This document shows positions 46,819-54,847 of a stretch of 64,000 bases of DNA, piece after piece. The DNA is from Alistipes sp. Lineage in GTDB: Bacteria; Bacteroidota; Bacteroidia; Bacteroidales; Rikenellaceae. A model generated the notes under the pieces. The model worked only from the letters and a program-made list of their open reading frames with translations, did not search any database and was not told the DNA's origin. How positions within the stretch are numbered: position 1 is the first letter of the stretch; each line of letters starts with the position of its first letter. The translations under genes were made by a program, and so were the position numbers. The stretch is taken from positions 1-64,000 of the forward strand of contig JAFSDP010000005.1 in the NCBI GenBank assembly GCA_017436185.1. The letters are read 5' to 3'.

Positions 46819-48321
46819 TTATCCGCAGTGAAAATAGCGACGAACAAGGGTAAGCATATCCACCTCGCCGTTGTCGATTTGGGTGCGAAGATTCTTGTCG
46901 TCGAAACTTCTTAGGCGGGCGATGATGCCATCAATCATAGCGGGCGAGAAGACCCCATAGGCCTCGTAGATGGCACGTTGGCGGGCCAAAGCCTCGGCCG
47001 AAGCGGCACAACTGTCGGGCAAAGATTCAAGTTTTGCCAAACGGTCGGCGTGTTCCTTTTGGTGGATGTTCACATTGACATAGGTTGCCTCGGCCACCTC
47101 CAGGCCGTTCTCCATCTCGAAGCCGTGACGACAAGCCACCGCCAGACCGGCCAGGAGTTGATACAAATCGGCCGAGCCATCGGGCGAGCGCATCTCGACC
47201 GTCTGCTTCTGTGTGGTGTTGTAGCTCGAGGGCTCCTCCAAGGGGTTGGCCAGACGACACATATCGCTCTTGGCAGTCCATCCCAGCGGCACACGCACCA
47301 GCACCGAGCGGTTGCGGTCGCCCCAGCAGATGTTGGTCGGAGCCTCCTGGTGGGGCACCAGACGGAAGTAGGAGGTGGGGTTGGTGTTACCAAAGGCGGT
47401 AATCGAGGGGGCCAGCACCATCATACCGGCAATGGCACGGCGAGCCGTGGCGGAGAGTGCACCACCCTCAGTCATCTGATTTTTGCCCTCCTTGACAATC
47501 CGCATATGTACGTGCAGCCCCGACCCCGCCTTGCCGGTCGTAATCTTGGGGGCAAAGGTGACATCGTAGCCATACTCGAGGGCCAGGTTGCGGATAATCC
47601 ACTTGGCCACCATCAGTTGATCGGCAGCCTCTTCGGCAGCCACAGGCAGAAACTCAATCTCATTCTGCTCGTAGGTCATTCCGTCGAGGGTGAAGTTACC
47701 CACCTCCGAGTGGCCGTATTTGATTTGACCGCCTGCTTGGGCAATGTAGGCCATACATTTGGTGCGGAAGGCGTTGAATTTGGCATAGGGGGCCGACTCG
47801 TGGTAACCCTTCTGGTCGGTGGCGGGGAAGAGACCGCGATCGGGGGCAATGACATAGTACTCCAACTCGCCCATCGCCTCAAACTCCATACCGGTTACCT
47901 CGCGGAAGGCACGACAGGCCTTGCGGAGGGTCTGTTCGGGCGCACTTTCGAGCGGCTCACCATCCTTGTTGAAATAGGAGCAGAGCAGGGCCAAGGTGGG
48001 CAACTCGGCAAAGGGATCGACAAAGGCGGTGCGGAAGCGGGGCAACACATAGAGGTCGCTGCTGCCGGCCTCGATAAAGGGGAAGAGGCTCGAACCATCG
48101 ACACGCTCGCCACACGAAAGGATGGTGTCGAGGTAGTCGAGGTTGTTGATGACAAAGTTCAGCGTCTTGAGTCGTCCGTCGCCTGCCGGATAGATAAAGT
48201 TGACCATACGGATACCTTGTTCGCAGATGAAGCGAATGATATCGGCCTTGGTAAATTCGCGTGCGGGCTTTTGCAGATAGGCCACCACGGGGTTGGGGTT
48301 CAACACTTGCTCGTTGTTCAT
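46819..48321 (-). CDS. Glutamine synthetase (type I-like)
   Basis: Ligates ammonia to glutamate with ATP. The C-terminal catalytic domain carries the metal and ATP motifs: AGSGLHVHM (His flap), NTNPTSYFRLVPHQEAP and NRSVLVRVP. Length 500 is closer to GSI than to GSIII (about 730), but some families of this size act on other gamma-glutamyl substrates, so a strict glutamine synthetase role is likely, not proven. A -7 box TATCTTTG precedes the ATG. Confidence 0.85.
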   Translation of the reverse strand: MNNEQVLNPNPVVAYLQKPAREFTKADIIRFICEQGIRMVNFIYPAGDGRLKTLNFVINNLDYLDTILSCGERVDGSSLFPFIEAGSSDLYVLPRFRTAFVDPFAELPTLALLCSYFNKDGEPLESAPEQTLRKACRAFREVTGMEFEAMGELEYYVIAPDRGLFPATDQKGYHESAPYAKFNAFRTKCMAYIAQAGGQIKYGHSEVGNFTLDGMTYEQNEIEFLPVAAEEAADQLMVAKWIIRNLALEYGYDVTFAPKITTGKAGSGLHVHMRIVKEGKNQMTEGGALSATARRAIAGMMVLAPSITAFGNTNPTSYFRLVPHQEAPTNICWGDRNRSVLVRVPLGWTAKSDMCRLANPLEEPSSYNTTQKQTVEMRSPDGSADLYQLLAGLAVACRHGFEMENGLEVAEATYVNVNIHQKEHADRLAKLESLPDSCAASAEALARQRAIYEAYGVFSPAMIDGIIARLRSFDDKNLRTQIDNGEVDMLTLVRRYFHCG

Positions 48322-48347
48322 TGCTGTAAGTTTTTTATCTCACCCTA

Positions 48348-48355
48348 CAAAGATA
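48348..48355 (-). promoter_or_regulatory. -7 box TATCTTTG of the glutamine synthetase gene
   Basis: Exact consensus on the minus strand, 26 bases upstream of the ATG at 48321. Confidence 0.68.
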
Positions 48356-48448
48356 GCGATTTTCTCGAAATATGCAACTCAATGCTGCGCACCTCCTCAG
48401 GCGGTTTGCCGGTGGTTGGGTGTATGGAATGGTAGGCAGAGGTGTGAG

Positions 48449-48479
48449 TTCGTACAGCGATTGCGGGCGCTTCGTACAG
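48449..48479. promoter_or_regulatory. Two TTCGTACAG direct repeats 22 bases apart
   Basis: Identical 9-mers at 48449-48457 and 48471-48479 upstream of the hypothetical gene at 48567; a third copy is at 60989-60997. Spacing of two helical turns suggests a dimeric activator, possibly LytTR-like. Confidence 0.4.
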
Positions 48480-48566
48480 TGGGCCGAAAAATTGTTGCGA
48501 TGCAGCGAAAAACCACCCATCTTTGCCTTCGACAAATCGACCGAATAATCCTTAAAACTGTTCGTT

Positions 48567-49028
48567 ATGACTCAAAAACCCCTTCTTTGGAGCACCGTGA
48601 TGTTGGCCGTGGGTGCTGCGGCCGTAGTGGGTCGTGAGGCTTTGCAACTGTCCCGTCCGCTCCCCGAGTTGCGTGTGGGCGAAGAGCTGATGGCGGTGCG
48701 GCTCTGCTACGACGACTACCGCTCGACCGAACTGCGAGGCGAGGTGCCGATGAGCTACCTTGTGGCCTATGGCGAACTGCTGCCCCAACGTTTCAAGCGT
48801 CGCCTGGAGCAGCTGCCCAAGGAGGTCACCCCCTTCGAGAAGCGGGATGGCGGGGTGCGGGTCCTCAACGAAGGCAACCTCTCGGTGCGTGTGCTCTATC
48901 CCGACGATGAGGAGGCGGGGATGATTGTGCTCGAATGGCCCCTCAAACGGCAGGGGTGTACCCTCTCGTTCTGTATCGAGGGGCTGGGGGTGGACGATTT
49001 GGAAAAATTGGTGCGCCTCGAGCGATAG
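48567..49028 (+). CDS. Hypothetical protein with N-terminal membrane helix
   Basis: Not recognised. 153 residues; one hydrophobic segment (about 8-25) could anchor it in the membrane or serve as a signal. The rest is a mixed alpha/beta soluble domain without conserved Cys or catalytic motifs. It is followed after 46 bases by another small exported protein, perhaps co-expressed. Confidence 0.6.
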   Translation: MTQKPLLWSTVMLAVGAAAVVGREALQLSRPLPELRVGEELMAVRLCYDDYRSTELRGEVPMSYLVAYGELLPQRFKRRLEQLPKEVTPFEKRDGGVRVLNEGNLSVRVLYPDDEEAGMIVLEWPLKRQGCTLSFCIEGLGVDDLEKLVRLER

Positions 49029-49074
49029 AAAACAGGTCATCAACAACTCATTATTCATAAACTTTACGTAATCT

Positions 49075-49527
49075 ATGAAGCGATTTTTACTTTTGGCCCT
49101 CCTCTTGGTGGGGGTCGCCAACCTCTGCTCGGCACAAACGGTGTCACTCAACGAGATTCGTTTCGGCAACTGGACCGACGACGATTGGTACGACAACGCC
49201 TATTTTCGGCAGGTGCGCACCTTTCTAAACGATACCGAGACGCTCAAGGCCGAATACCCCGACCTGCAGCCCCATCTGCAGCTGTTGAGGAGTCCCTTTG
49301 TGGTGGTCGATGCCCAAGAGGCGGTCTATGGGGGGCTGTTTGTCGATTTTGTCTTTCCGAAGAGCCCCAACCACTACTTCCGAGCCTGGGTCTATGGGAT
49401 AGTCGAAAATAACAAGGTGACCGAGTACGAGGTGCGTTACCTTGCACTCGAAGATGACGAGTGTCCCCTCACCGCTGAGGCAATCGCCTCGGCGATGAAA
49501 CGTGAGCCCCGATTAAAACTTTGGTAA
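49075..49527 (+). CDS. Hypothetical secreted protein
   Basis: Not recognised. Signal peptide MKRFLLLALLLVGVANLCSA, then about 130 residues, aromatic-rich (GNWTDDDWYDNAYF), without known domain motifs; ends LKLW. Same orientation as the previous gene. Confidence 0.62.
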   Translation: MKRFLLLALLLVGVANLCSAQTVSLNEIRFGNWTDDDWYDNAYFRQVRTFLNDTETLKAEYPDLQPHLQLLRSPFVVVDAQEAVYGGLFVDFVFPKSPNHYFRAWVYGIVENNKVTEYEVRYLALEDDECPLTAEAIASAMKREPRLKLW

Positions 49528-49578
49528 AACTCCGGCAAGAAGAGAAATAATTTTTAATAAAAGAAAGAGGGCGCTTTA

Positions 49579-49610
49579 TTTGCTTTTTCCGCCATTTTTT
49601 CCCAAATTTG
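49579..49610 (+). promoter_or_regulatory. Promoter of the 6S-like RNA
   Basis: TTTG (49579-49582), a 20-base spacer and CAAATTTG (49603-49610), one base off TAnnTTTG. Predicts an RNA start near 49617. Confidence 0.5.
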
Positions 49611-49616
49611 TGGTAG

Positions 49617-49811
49617 TAAAAATATAAATGCGGAAGCAGACGTTTATTCTCGGATAGTGAACGTAGGAAATTCATTGAAGCAAGAGAATAAGCCGGTGAC
49701 TCCCGCCATATCCCCTTTTGGATATGGGCGTGGGGTTGTCGCTTATTTGATTGCGGCGGTAATCCTACGACCAACTATCCTCAAATAGGCAGACGACCCT
49801 GCGCTTTCTTT
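49617..49811 (+). ncRNA. ssrS: Rod-shaped structured RNA, candidate 6S (6S-Flavo type)
   Basis: About 190 bases with no ORF fold into one long rod. Closing stems: GGATAGT (49652-49658) with ACTATCC (49774-49780), and CGTAGGA (49662-49668) with TCCTACG (49763-49769). A central bubble of 18 and 15 bases follows. The upper stem is AATAAGC (49687-49693) with GCTTATT (49741-49747), capped by CCATATCC (49706-49713) with GGATATGG (49720-49727). A T-rich CTTTCTTTTTG ends it. Closed stem, central bubble and size are the hallmarks of 6S RNA, which sequesters RNA polymerase. tmRNA, RNase P and SRP motifs are absent. Confidence 0.6.
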
Positions 49812-49840
49812 TTGATAATCAGGTTAGTTAGAAAGTAATA

Positions 49841-50509
49841 ATGGGAAAATTGGTTGTATTGGTGAATGATTTCACCTACGAAGAGCGTGACGCCTTCGAT
49901 CGAATGTCGGAGCTGTTGATTGCCCCCGACAAGGGCTATCACTATGGGTTGGTGGTCTTGCTGCCGACCTCGTTGGTGCGTCGGCGTGCGGCCGAGGCCT
50001 ATTGTCAATCTCTGGCCGATAAGGTCGATTTCATCATCACGGTCGATCCTCGGGCCATCCCCCGCACGACGGATCGCAACCTGGGTCGTCGGGTGGTCGA
50101 GGTGCTCGTTGAGTTGGAACGATACGAGCTGGAGGAGGTCCAAATGCAAGGGGTGCAGCTCTTCATCCACCGTCCCGTGCAGAAGCCCTTTGAACGAACC
50201 CTTGTCATCTTCCTGCAACCCTGGCTCTCCCGCGAGTTCGACCTGCATTTGGCCGCCGACGGACCCACTACCAGGCGTTTGGTGGTCGGCATCAACCTCT
50301 ATCCCCGCCAATTCAAGAGCTACTACTTCGATCTGCTGGGCTACGAGGGTCGCTGCTCGGCCCGCTGGGCGAGCGACGAGGCCTTCTGTCGCGAGCTGAC
50401 GATGCGCCACCTGGGGCAGATTCATCGCCTCATTGATGGGTTGCTCGAGGGCGAGGAGTTTGAGTTGGCCACCTTCACCCACCACATCGAAGCCACGATT
50501 CGTTCGTAA
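49841..50509 (+). CDS. Hypothetical cytoplasmic protein
   Basis: Not recognised. 222 residues, no signal or membrane segment, alpha/beta pattern (MGKLVVLVND opening, GLVVLLPTS, DFIITVDPR) that recalls a Rossmann-like fold. It starts about 30 bases after the structured RNA and ends at a strong terminator. The RNA might be its leader, but the T-rich end of the RNA and the gap favour independent genes. Confidence 0.6.
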   Translation: MGKLVVLVNDFTYEERDAFDRMSELLIAPDKGYHYGLVVLLPTSLVRRRAAEAYCQSLADKVDFIITVDPRAIPRTTDRNLGRRVVEVLVELERYELEEVQMQGVQLFIHRPVQKPFERTLVIFLQPWLSREFDLHLAADGPTTRRLVVGINLYPRQFKSYYFDLLGYEGRCSARWASDEAFCRELTMRHLGQIHRLIDGLLEGEEFELATFTHHIEATIRS

Positions 50510-50515
50510 AATTCT

Positions 50516-50548
50516 ATGCGCTTACACACAGGTAAGCGCATTTTTTTC
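50516..50548 (+). terminator. Terminator before the second SGNH gene
   Basis: ATGCGCTTAC (50516-50525) and GTAAGCGCAT (50532-50541) form a perfect 10-bp stem with loop ACACAG and seven T. Confidence 0.94.
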
Positions 50549-50560
50549 TATCTTCGCACT

Positions 50561-51304
50561 ATGGTACGACGCATTTTATCCCTTCTTGTGGTGCTCCTCC
50601 CGATGGTGTTGTCGGCCGAGGGGCAGACGATTCTCTATTGGGGCGACTCCATCACCGATGGCGGATGGGGACGCAGCGGTGGCTCGATGGCCTCGGCCGA
50701 GGAGCGTAACCACCGTGATCTGAACCACCTCTACGGCCACAGCTATATGTTGCTCGCCGCCTCGGAGCTGGAGAGCAGCCATCCCGAGCGGGGCTATCGT
50801 TGCCACAACCGAGGCATCAGTGGCTACACCCTCCAAGATCTGACGGAGCGTTGGGAGCGGGATGTCGAGGCTCTTCGTCCCGATGTGGTCTCGATTCTCA
50901 TTGGCACGAACGATGTGGCCCGTTACCTGCAAGGCGACCGCTCCCGCCCCTTTGATGTGGCGGCCTGGGAGGCGCAGTATCGTGCCCTCTTGCAGCGCAC
51001 CCGCCAACACAACAGCGAGGTGAAACTGATGCTTTGCACCCCCTTTGTGGCGGCGGCGGGGCGGTTGGCTGCCTCCAAGAACTTCCTCGAACAGAACCAC
51101 TTGGTGGCCGAGTGCAGTCGAGCGGTGCGTCGTCTGGCACGGGAGTTCGATGCCGTATTGGTCGATTTTGAGTGGCTCTTCCTGCAGCTGCAACGCCGCT
51201 ACTCGGTCGAGCCCTCCTACTGGATTTGGGACGGCATCCACCCCACCCCCGCAGGACATCGCCGTATGGCCGATCTGTGGCTCAAACAATTCCGCAAACT
51301 TTAA
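50561..51304 (+). CDS. SGNH/GDSL hydrolase, secreted
   Basis: Signal peptide (1-19, MVRRILSLLVVLLPMVLSA), then GDSI with nucleophile Ser, GISG (block II), GTND (block III) and DGIHPTPAGH (Asp/His). 247 residues from ATG 50561. Likely a carbohydrate or lipid esterase in the periplasm. The start lies only 12 bases after the upstream T tract; the box TATCTTCG at 50549-50556 would place transcription at or next to the ATG. The ltaE-like gene follows after 12 bases. Confidence 0.85.
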   Translation: MVRRILSLLVVLLPMVLSAEGQTILYWGDSITDGGWGRSGGSMASAEERNHRDLNHLYGHSYMLLAASELESSHPERGYRCHNRGISGYTLQDLTERWERDVEALRPDVVSILIGTNDVARYLQGDRSRPFDVAAWEAQYRALLQRTRQHNSEVKLMLCTPFVAAAGRLAASKNFLEQNHLVAECSRAVRRLAREFDAVLVDFEWLFLQLQRRYSVEPSYWIWDGIHPTPAGHRRMADLWLKQFRKL

Positions 51305-51316
51305 CCCCTTTACACG

Positions 51317-52342
51317 ATGATCTATTTCGATTCGGACTATATGTCGGGTGCTCACCCCGAGGTGTTGCAACGACTCATTGAGACCAATGCCGAGCAGACC
51401 GTAGGTTACGGCTCGGATGACTATACCCGCCGTGCGGTGGAGCTGATTCGCCGGGCTACGGGCTGCCCCGAGGCTCGGGTACAACTTCTGGTGGGAGGCA
51501 CCCAGACCAATGCCACGTTGATTGATGGCCTGTTGGCTCGTCACGAGGGGGTGTTGGCGGCCGAGAGCGGCCACATCGCCGTACACGAGGCGGGGGCGGT
51601 CGAGGCTTCGGGTCACAAGGTGCTGACCCTTCCCCAGCACGATGGCAAGGTCGAGGCCGACGAGGTGAAGCGCTACATTGCCGACTTCTATCGGGATGAG
51701 ACCTACGAACATATGGTCGCCCCCGGGATGCTCTACATCTCGCAGCCGACCGAATATGGGACCATCTATTCGTTGGCCGAGTTGGAGGCCCTGAGCCGTG
51801 TCTGCCACGAGGCCGAGATTCCCCTCTACATCGACGGCGCCCGTCTGGGCTATGCCCTGGCAGCCGAGGGGTGCGACTTTAAGTTATGCGATATTGCCCG
51901 CCTGGCCGATGTATTCTATATCGGTGGCACGAAGGTGGGTGCCTTGTTTGGCGAGGCGGTGGTGGTGACTAAGCCTCACTTGGTCAAGCACCTCTTTCCG
52001 CTCGTGAAGCAGCACGGGGCTTTGTTGGCCAAGGGGCGTTTGCTGGGGGTGCAGTTTGAGGCCCTCTTTACCGACGACCTGTATGGGCGCATCGGCCGTC
52101 GGGCGGTGGGGCAGGCGTTGCGCATTCGGGAGGCTTTTCGGCAGCGTGGTTACGAAGTGGTGGTCCCCTCGCCGACCAACCAACAGTTTTTCCGCCTGCC
52201 GAACGAGGTGATCGACCGACTTAAATCGGAGGTGAGCTTCGAGTTGTGGGGCCCTCGTGGCGAGACGGAGACGGTGGTACGTTTCGTGACGGGATGGAGC
52301 ACCTCGGACGAGGACATCGAGCGATTGCTAGAGTTGTTATAA
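51317..52342 (+). CDS. Low-specificity threonine aldolase
   Basis: PLP enzyme (beta-eliminating lyase family) that splits threonine or allo-threonine into glycine and acetaldehyde. PLP lysine in YIGGTKVGALFGEA; DGARLGYA and GGTQTNA are family motifs. Length 341 is normal. Together with kbl at 56453 it offers two ways to glycine. It is followed by a terminator shared with pth. Confidence 0.92.
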   Translation: MIYFDSDYMSGAHPEVLQRLIETNAEQTVGYGSDDYTRRAVELIRRATGCPEARVQLLVGGTQTNATLIDGLLARHEGVLAAESGHIAVHEAGAVEASGHKVLTLPQHDGKVEADEVKRYIADFYRDETYEHMVAPGMLYISQPTEYGTIYSLAELEALSRVCHEAEIPLYIDGARLGYALAAEGCDFKLCDIARLADVFYIGGTKVGALFGEAVVVTKPHLVKHLFPLVKQHGALLAKGRLLGVQFEALFTDDLYGRIGRRAVGQALRIREAFRQRGYEVVVPSPTNQQFFRLPNEVIDRLKSEVSFELWGPRGETETVVRFVTGWSTSDEDIERLLELL

Positions 52343-52343
52343 C

Positions 52344-52382
52344 AAAAAACCTGCTTCCCGTTGTGGAGGCAGGTTTTTTGTT
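52344..52382. terminator. Bidirectional terminator (threonine aldolase / pth)
   Basis: AAAACCTGCTTCC pairs with GGAGGCAGGTTTT (G-T allowed), with A and T runs on both sides. Confidence 0.9.
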
Positions 52383-52383
52383 G

Positions 52384-52947
52384 CTATTTCTTGTTAAAGG
52401 CGTTCATTGTCATCTGACATCCCACCGAAGCGTACGAAAGGATGGCGTCGCCAAAGAGTTTCAGTCGCTCGGGCAGGGCGGCCTGCTCCTCGGCACTCCA
52501 TTGGCCCAGGACGTAATCGACCTGGTGGCCACGGGCGAAGTCGCCCCCCACGCCGAAGCGCATACGGGCAAAGGCCTCGGTGCCGAGCAACTCGGCAATG
52601 TTCTTCAGGCCGTTGTGACCGCCTGCCGAACCCTGGGGACGCAGGCGCAACTGTCCGAAGGGGATGGCGATGTCGTCGGAGATGACCAGCAGGTTTTCGG
52701 GCTTGATCTTCTCCTGCTCCATCCAGTAGCGGACGGCCTTACCCGAGAGGTTCATATAGGTCGAGGGCTTCAACAACAACAGGGTACGACCACGGTGGCG
52801 AATCTGCGCCATATCGCCATAACGGACGGTCGTAAATGAAGTGTTGGATGCCGCAGCAAGGGCATCCAACACACTAAATCCGATGTTGTGACGGGTATTG
52901 GCGTACTCGGCGCCGATGTTACCCAGCCCAACAATGAGGTATTTCAT
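52384..52947 (-). CDS. pth: Peptidyl-tRNA hydrolase
   Basis: Releases tRNA from peptidyl-tRNA dropped by ribosomes. Family signatures: VGLGNIGAEYANTRHNIGF near the start (catalytic His in TRHN), KPSTYMNLSG and the late GGHNGLKN. Length 187. Twelve bases behind rplY, the usual ctc-pth pairing. Confidence 0.96.
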   Translation of the reverse strand: MKYLIVGLGNIGAEYANTRHNIGFSVLDALAAASNTSFTTVRYGDMAQIRHRGRTLLLLKPSTYMNLSGKAVRYWMEQEKIKPENLLVISDDIAIPFGQLRLRPQGSAGGHNGLKNIAELLGTEAFARMRFGVGGDFARGHQVDYVLGQWSAEEQAALPERLKLFGDAILSYASVGCQMTMNAFNKK

Positions 52948-52959
52948 TCCTCCGGTTTA

Positions 52960-53526
52960 TTAACGCTCCTGAGCGGCGCGCGAAGCACGGGTTACGCGAA
53001 CGGCGCAAACAGCGGTCGTAGCGGGGGTCACGAACTTCAGGTTCTCGAACTCGAGGTCGCCTACGAAGATCGTCTTACCCAGACCCAGCGACGTAACATC
53101 AACCGTGATCTCGTCGGGCAGGTTCTCAACCAGGGCGCTAACGGTCACCTTGCGGGCCGACAGCACGAGCTTACCACCCACCTTTACACCCTCGGCGTTA
53201 CCGGTCAGGCGTACGGGGATAGCAACCGATACGGGCTTACCCTGAGCGATGCGGAAGAAATCAACGTGGAGCAGCTCCTCGCGTACGGGGTGCCACTGAG
53301 CCTCGCGCATAACGGCCAGCTCAACCTTCTCACCGAAGTGGAACTCTACAACATACGAGTTGGGGGTGTAGATCAGGGCCTTGATCTCACGGGGATCGAT
53401 GGTGAAATTAACGGTCTCGCCGTTACCACACAACACGCAGGGTACCAGACCCTCACGACGAACAGCCTTGGCTGCCTTCTTGCCGAAGTCCTTACGCTCA
53501 ACGGCATTTACAACGATAGTTTTCAT
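52960..53526 (-). CDS. rplY: Ribosomal protein L25 / general stress protein Ctc
   Basis: Binds 5S rRNA in the large subunit. The N-terminal L25 domain (about 1-93; RREGLVPCVLCGNGE, HVDFFRI) is joined to the TL5/Ctc C-terminal domain (about 100-188). No long acidic tail. First gene of rplY-pth. Its start codon lies in the 3' arm of a 7-bp hairpin (53521-53537), which could regulate translation. Confidence 0.95.
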   Translation of the reverse strand: MKTIVVNAVERKDFGKKAAKAVRREGLVPCVLCGNGETVNFTIDPREIKALIYTPNSYVVEFHFGEKVELAVMREAQWHPVREELLHVDFFRIAQGKPVSVAIPVRLTGNAEGVKVGGKLVLSARKVTVSALVENLPDEITVDVTSLGLGKTIFVGDLEFENLKFVTPATTAVCAVRVTRASRAAQER

Positions 53527-53630
53527 AGTGTATGAAAATGTTTAAAAAGTTAAACCACCGGCGGTTTTCAGTACGATTTCTTGGACGCTCTCGCCCCGTA
53601 TCGCACCCCTGTTCCGCCTGTTAGGGAGTG

Positions 53631-53638
53631 CAAAAGTA
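53631..53638 (-). promoter_or_regulatory. -7 box TACTTTTG of rplY-pth
   Basis: Matches TAnnTTTG on the minus strand, about 105 bases before the rplY ATG; a long leader for a short operon. Confidence 0.6.
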
Positions 53639-53654
53639 CGATTGAAAATTGAAA

Positions 53655-53680
53655 ATTCAAAATTTAGCATTCGAAATTCT
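53655..53680. repeat. Partial copy of the AT-rich module
   Basis: ATTCAAAATTTAG is shared with 6451-6480 and the rest is diverged; it lies between rplY and the sigma factor. Confidence 0.5.
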
Positions 53681-53724
53681 GCGTGTTTTACAATGTTTTA
53701 CGCTTTTCGGCCCCATTTTTTTGC

Positions 53725-53732
53725 TATTTTTG
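53725..53732 (+). promoter_or_regulatory. -7 box TATTTTTG of the sigma factor gene
   Basis: Matches TAnnTTTG, 35 bases before the ATG at 53768. Confidence 0.6.
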
Positions 53733-53767
53733 TAACCAAACGGCCATAGGGTGGTCTAATTCGATAG

Positions 53768-54316
53768 ATGACACACCACGACGAGCAGCGATTGATTCAA
53801 AAAGTACGGGAGGGCGACACCGAGGCCTTTGCCCCCTTGGTCGAGCGGTACAGCCGCCCGATTTTTGCCCTTGTCGTCGGCATTGTGGGACAACGGGAGG
53901 AGGCCGAGGAGCTGACGCAGGATATTTTTCTCAAGGCATACACCCACCTCTCGACCTTCTCGTTTCGCAGTTCGTTCTCTACCTGGCTCTACCGCATCGC
54001 CTGCAACACGGCACTCACGGCCGTCAGACGCCGACAACGCCGTTTTGCGCTCTTCGACTTCAGCCGTGCGGAGCGCCTGCCCGAGCTTTCGGATGAGGGC
54101 GAGCTGACGGAGCTGAGCGAGGCGCAGGAGCAGGCACTTCGGAGGGCTCTCGACCGCCTCGACCCCGACGAGCGGGCTTTGATACAGCTCCACTACTACG
54201 AAAATCGCCCCTTGAGCGAGTGTGGCGAAATCCTCTCACTCACCGAAAGCAATACGAAGGTGCGCCTGCACCGAATCCGCAAAAAATTAGGAGTATGGAT
54301 AACCGAAAAACAATAA
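53768..54316 (+). CDS. ECF-type RNA polymerase sigma factor
   Basis: Sigma-70 regions 2 (about 12-80, with EELTQDIFLKAY and STWLYRIACN) and 4 (about 125-175, NTKVRLHRIRKKL) separated by a short linker; 182 residues. Directs polymerase to a small regulon that cannot be read from here. The 3' end overlaps the next ORF by 22 bases, the usual layout with an anti-sigma partner. Confidence 0.94.
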   Translation: MTHHDEQRLIQKVREGDTEAFAPLVERYSRPIFALVVGIVGQREEAEELTQDIFLKAYTHLSTFSFRSSFSTWLYRIACNTALTAVRRRQRRFALFDFSRAERLPELSDEGELTELSEAQEQALRRALDRLDPDERALIQLHYYENRPLSECGEILSLTESNTKVRLHRIRKKLGVWITEKQ

Positions 54317-54627
54317 GCGACAGCACTCTGCGCCGTGTGGTGCAGTCTCGCCCCCAACCCTACGAGCCGGCCTTTATGACCGAGAAGATTATGCGCAAGG
54401 TAAGGCGTGAGCAGGAGCGGATGCTCCGCCGTGAACGCCGCCTCTTCTTCGCCCCCGTGGTGGTGGCGATTGTGGCGCTGCTGGCCCTCGGAGCCTATAC
54501 GATGGTACACGCCTCGCAGACAATCGTCACGCCTCGTGACGAGATGGCCTCGATGCTTCTGGTGGGCTTCTACCTGCTCTACGAGTTGCAACGCTGGTTG
54601 TGTCGAAAATGGGACATCCCGGAATAG
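54295..54627 (+). CDS. Small single-pass membrane protein, likely anti-sigma factor
   Basis: Not recognised by motif. ATG 54295 gives 110 residues: a basic cytoplasmic part (about 1-48), one membrane helix (about 50-70) and a second hydrophobic stretch near 85-100. No zinc-binding Cys/His set. Overlap with the sigma gene and topology suggest the anti-sigma role; this is inference. Confidence 0.62.
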   Translation: MDNRKTISDSTLRRVVQSRPQPYEPAFMTEKIMRKVRREQERMLRRERRLFFAPVVVAIVALLALGAYTMVHASQTIVTPRDEMASMLLVGFYLLYELQRWLCRKWDIPE

Positions 54628-54629
54628 AA

Positions 54630-54740
54630 ATTCAAAATTTAGAATGCAAAATTCAAAATGAAATGAATGATTTTAAGGAGTTTAGAGAAATTAAGGAGAT
54701 TAACGAAGCGGACTCAAACCCTAATTCTTAATTTTGCATT
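54630..54740. repeat. Composite AT-rich repeat, copy 3
   Basis: The module at 54630-54659 matches 6451-6480 with two short blocks swapped; the core AACGAAGCGGACTCAA is at 54702-54717, and an inverted end at 54721-54740. It fills most of the gap between the two membrane proteins of the sigma locus. Confidence 0.68.
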
Positions 54741-54847
54741 TGAAAACCTGTAACCTTTTTCGGGTGGGGTTGTCTAACCCATTGAACGCAAAACCGGTTG
54801 CGCAACCCTTTGAAAAACAAAAGTAAAACCTTAAATTAAAAACCGTT

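Noticed and set aside
49617..49811. tmRNA, RNase P RNA or SRP RNA
   Set aside because: No tag-peptide frame or tRNA-like ends, no GAGGAAAGTC or ACAGAAA motifs, no GGTGx loop of SRP.
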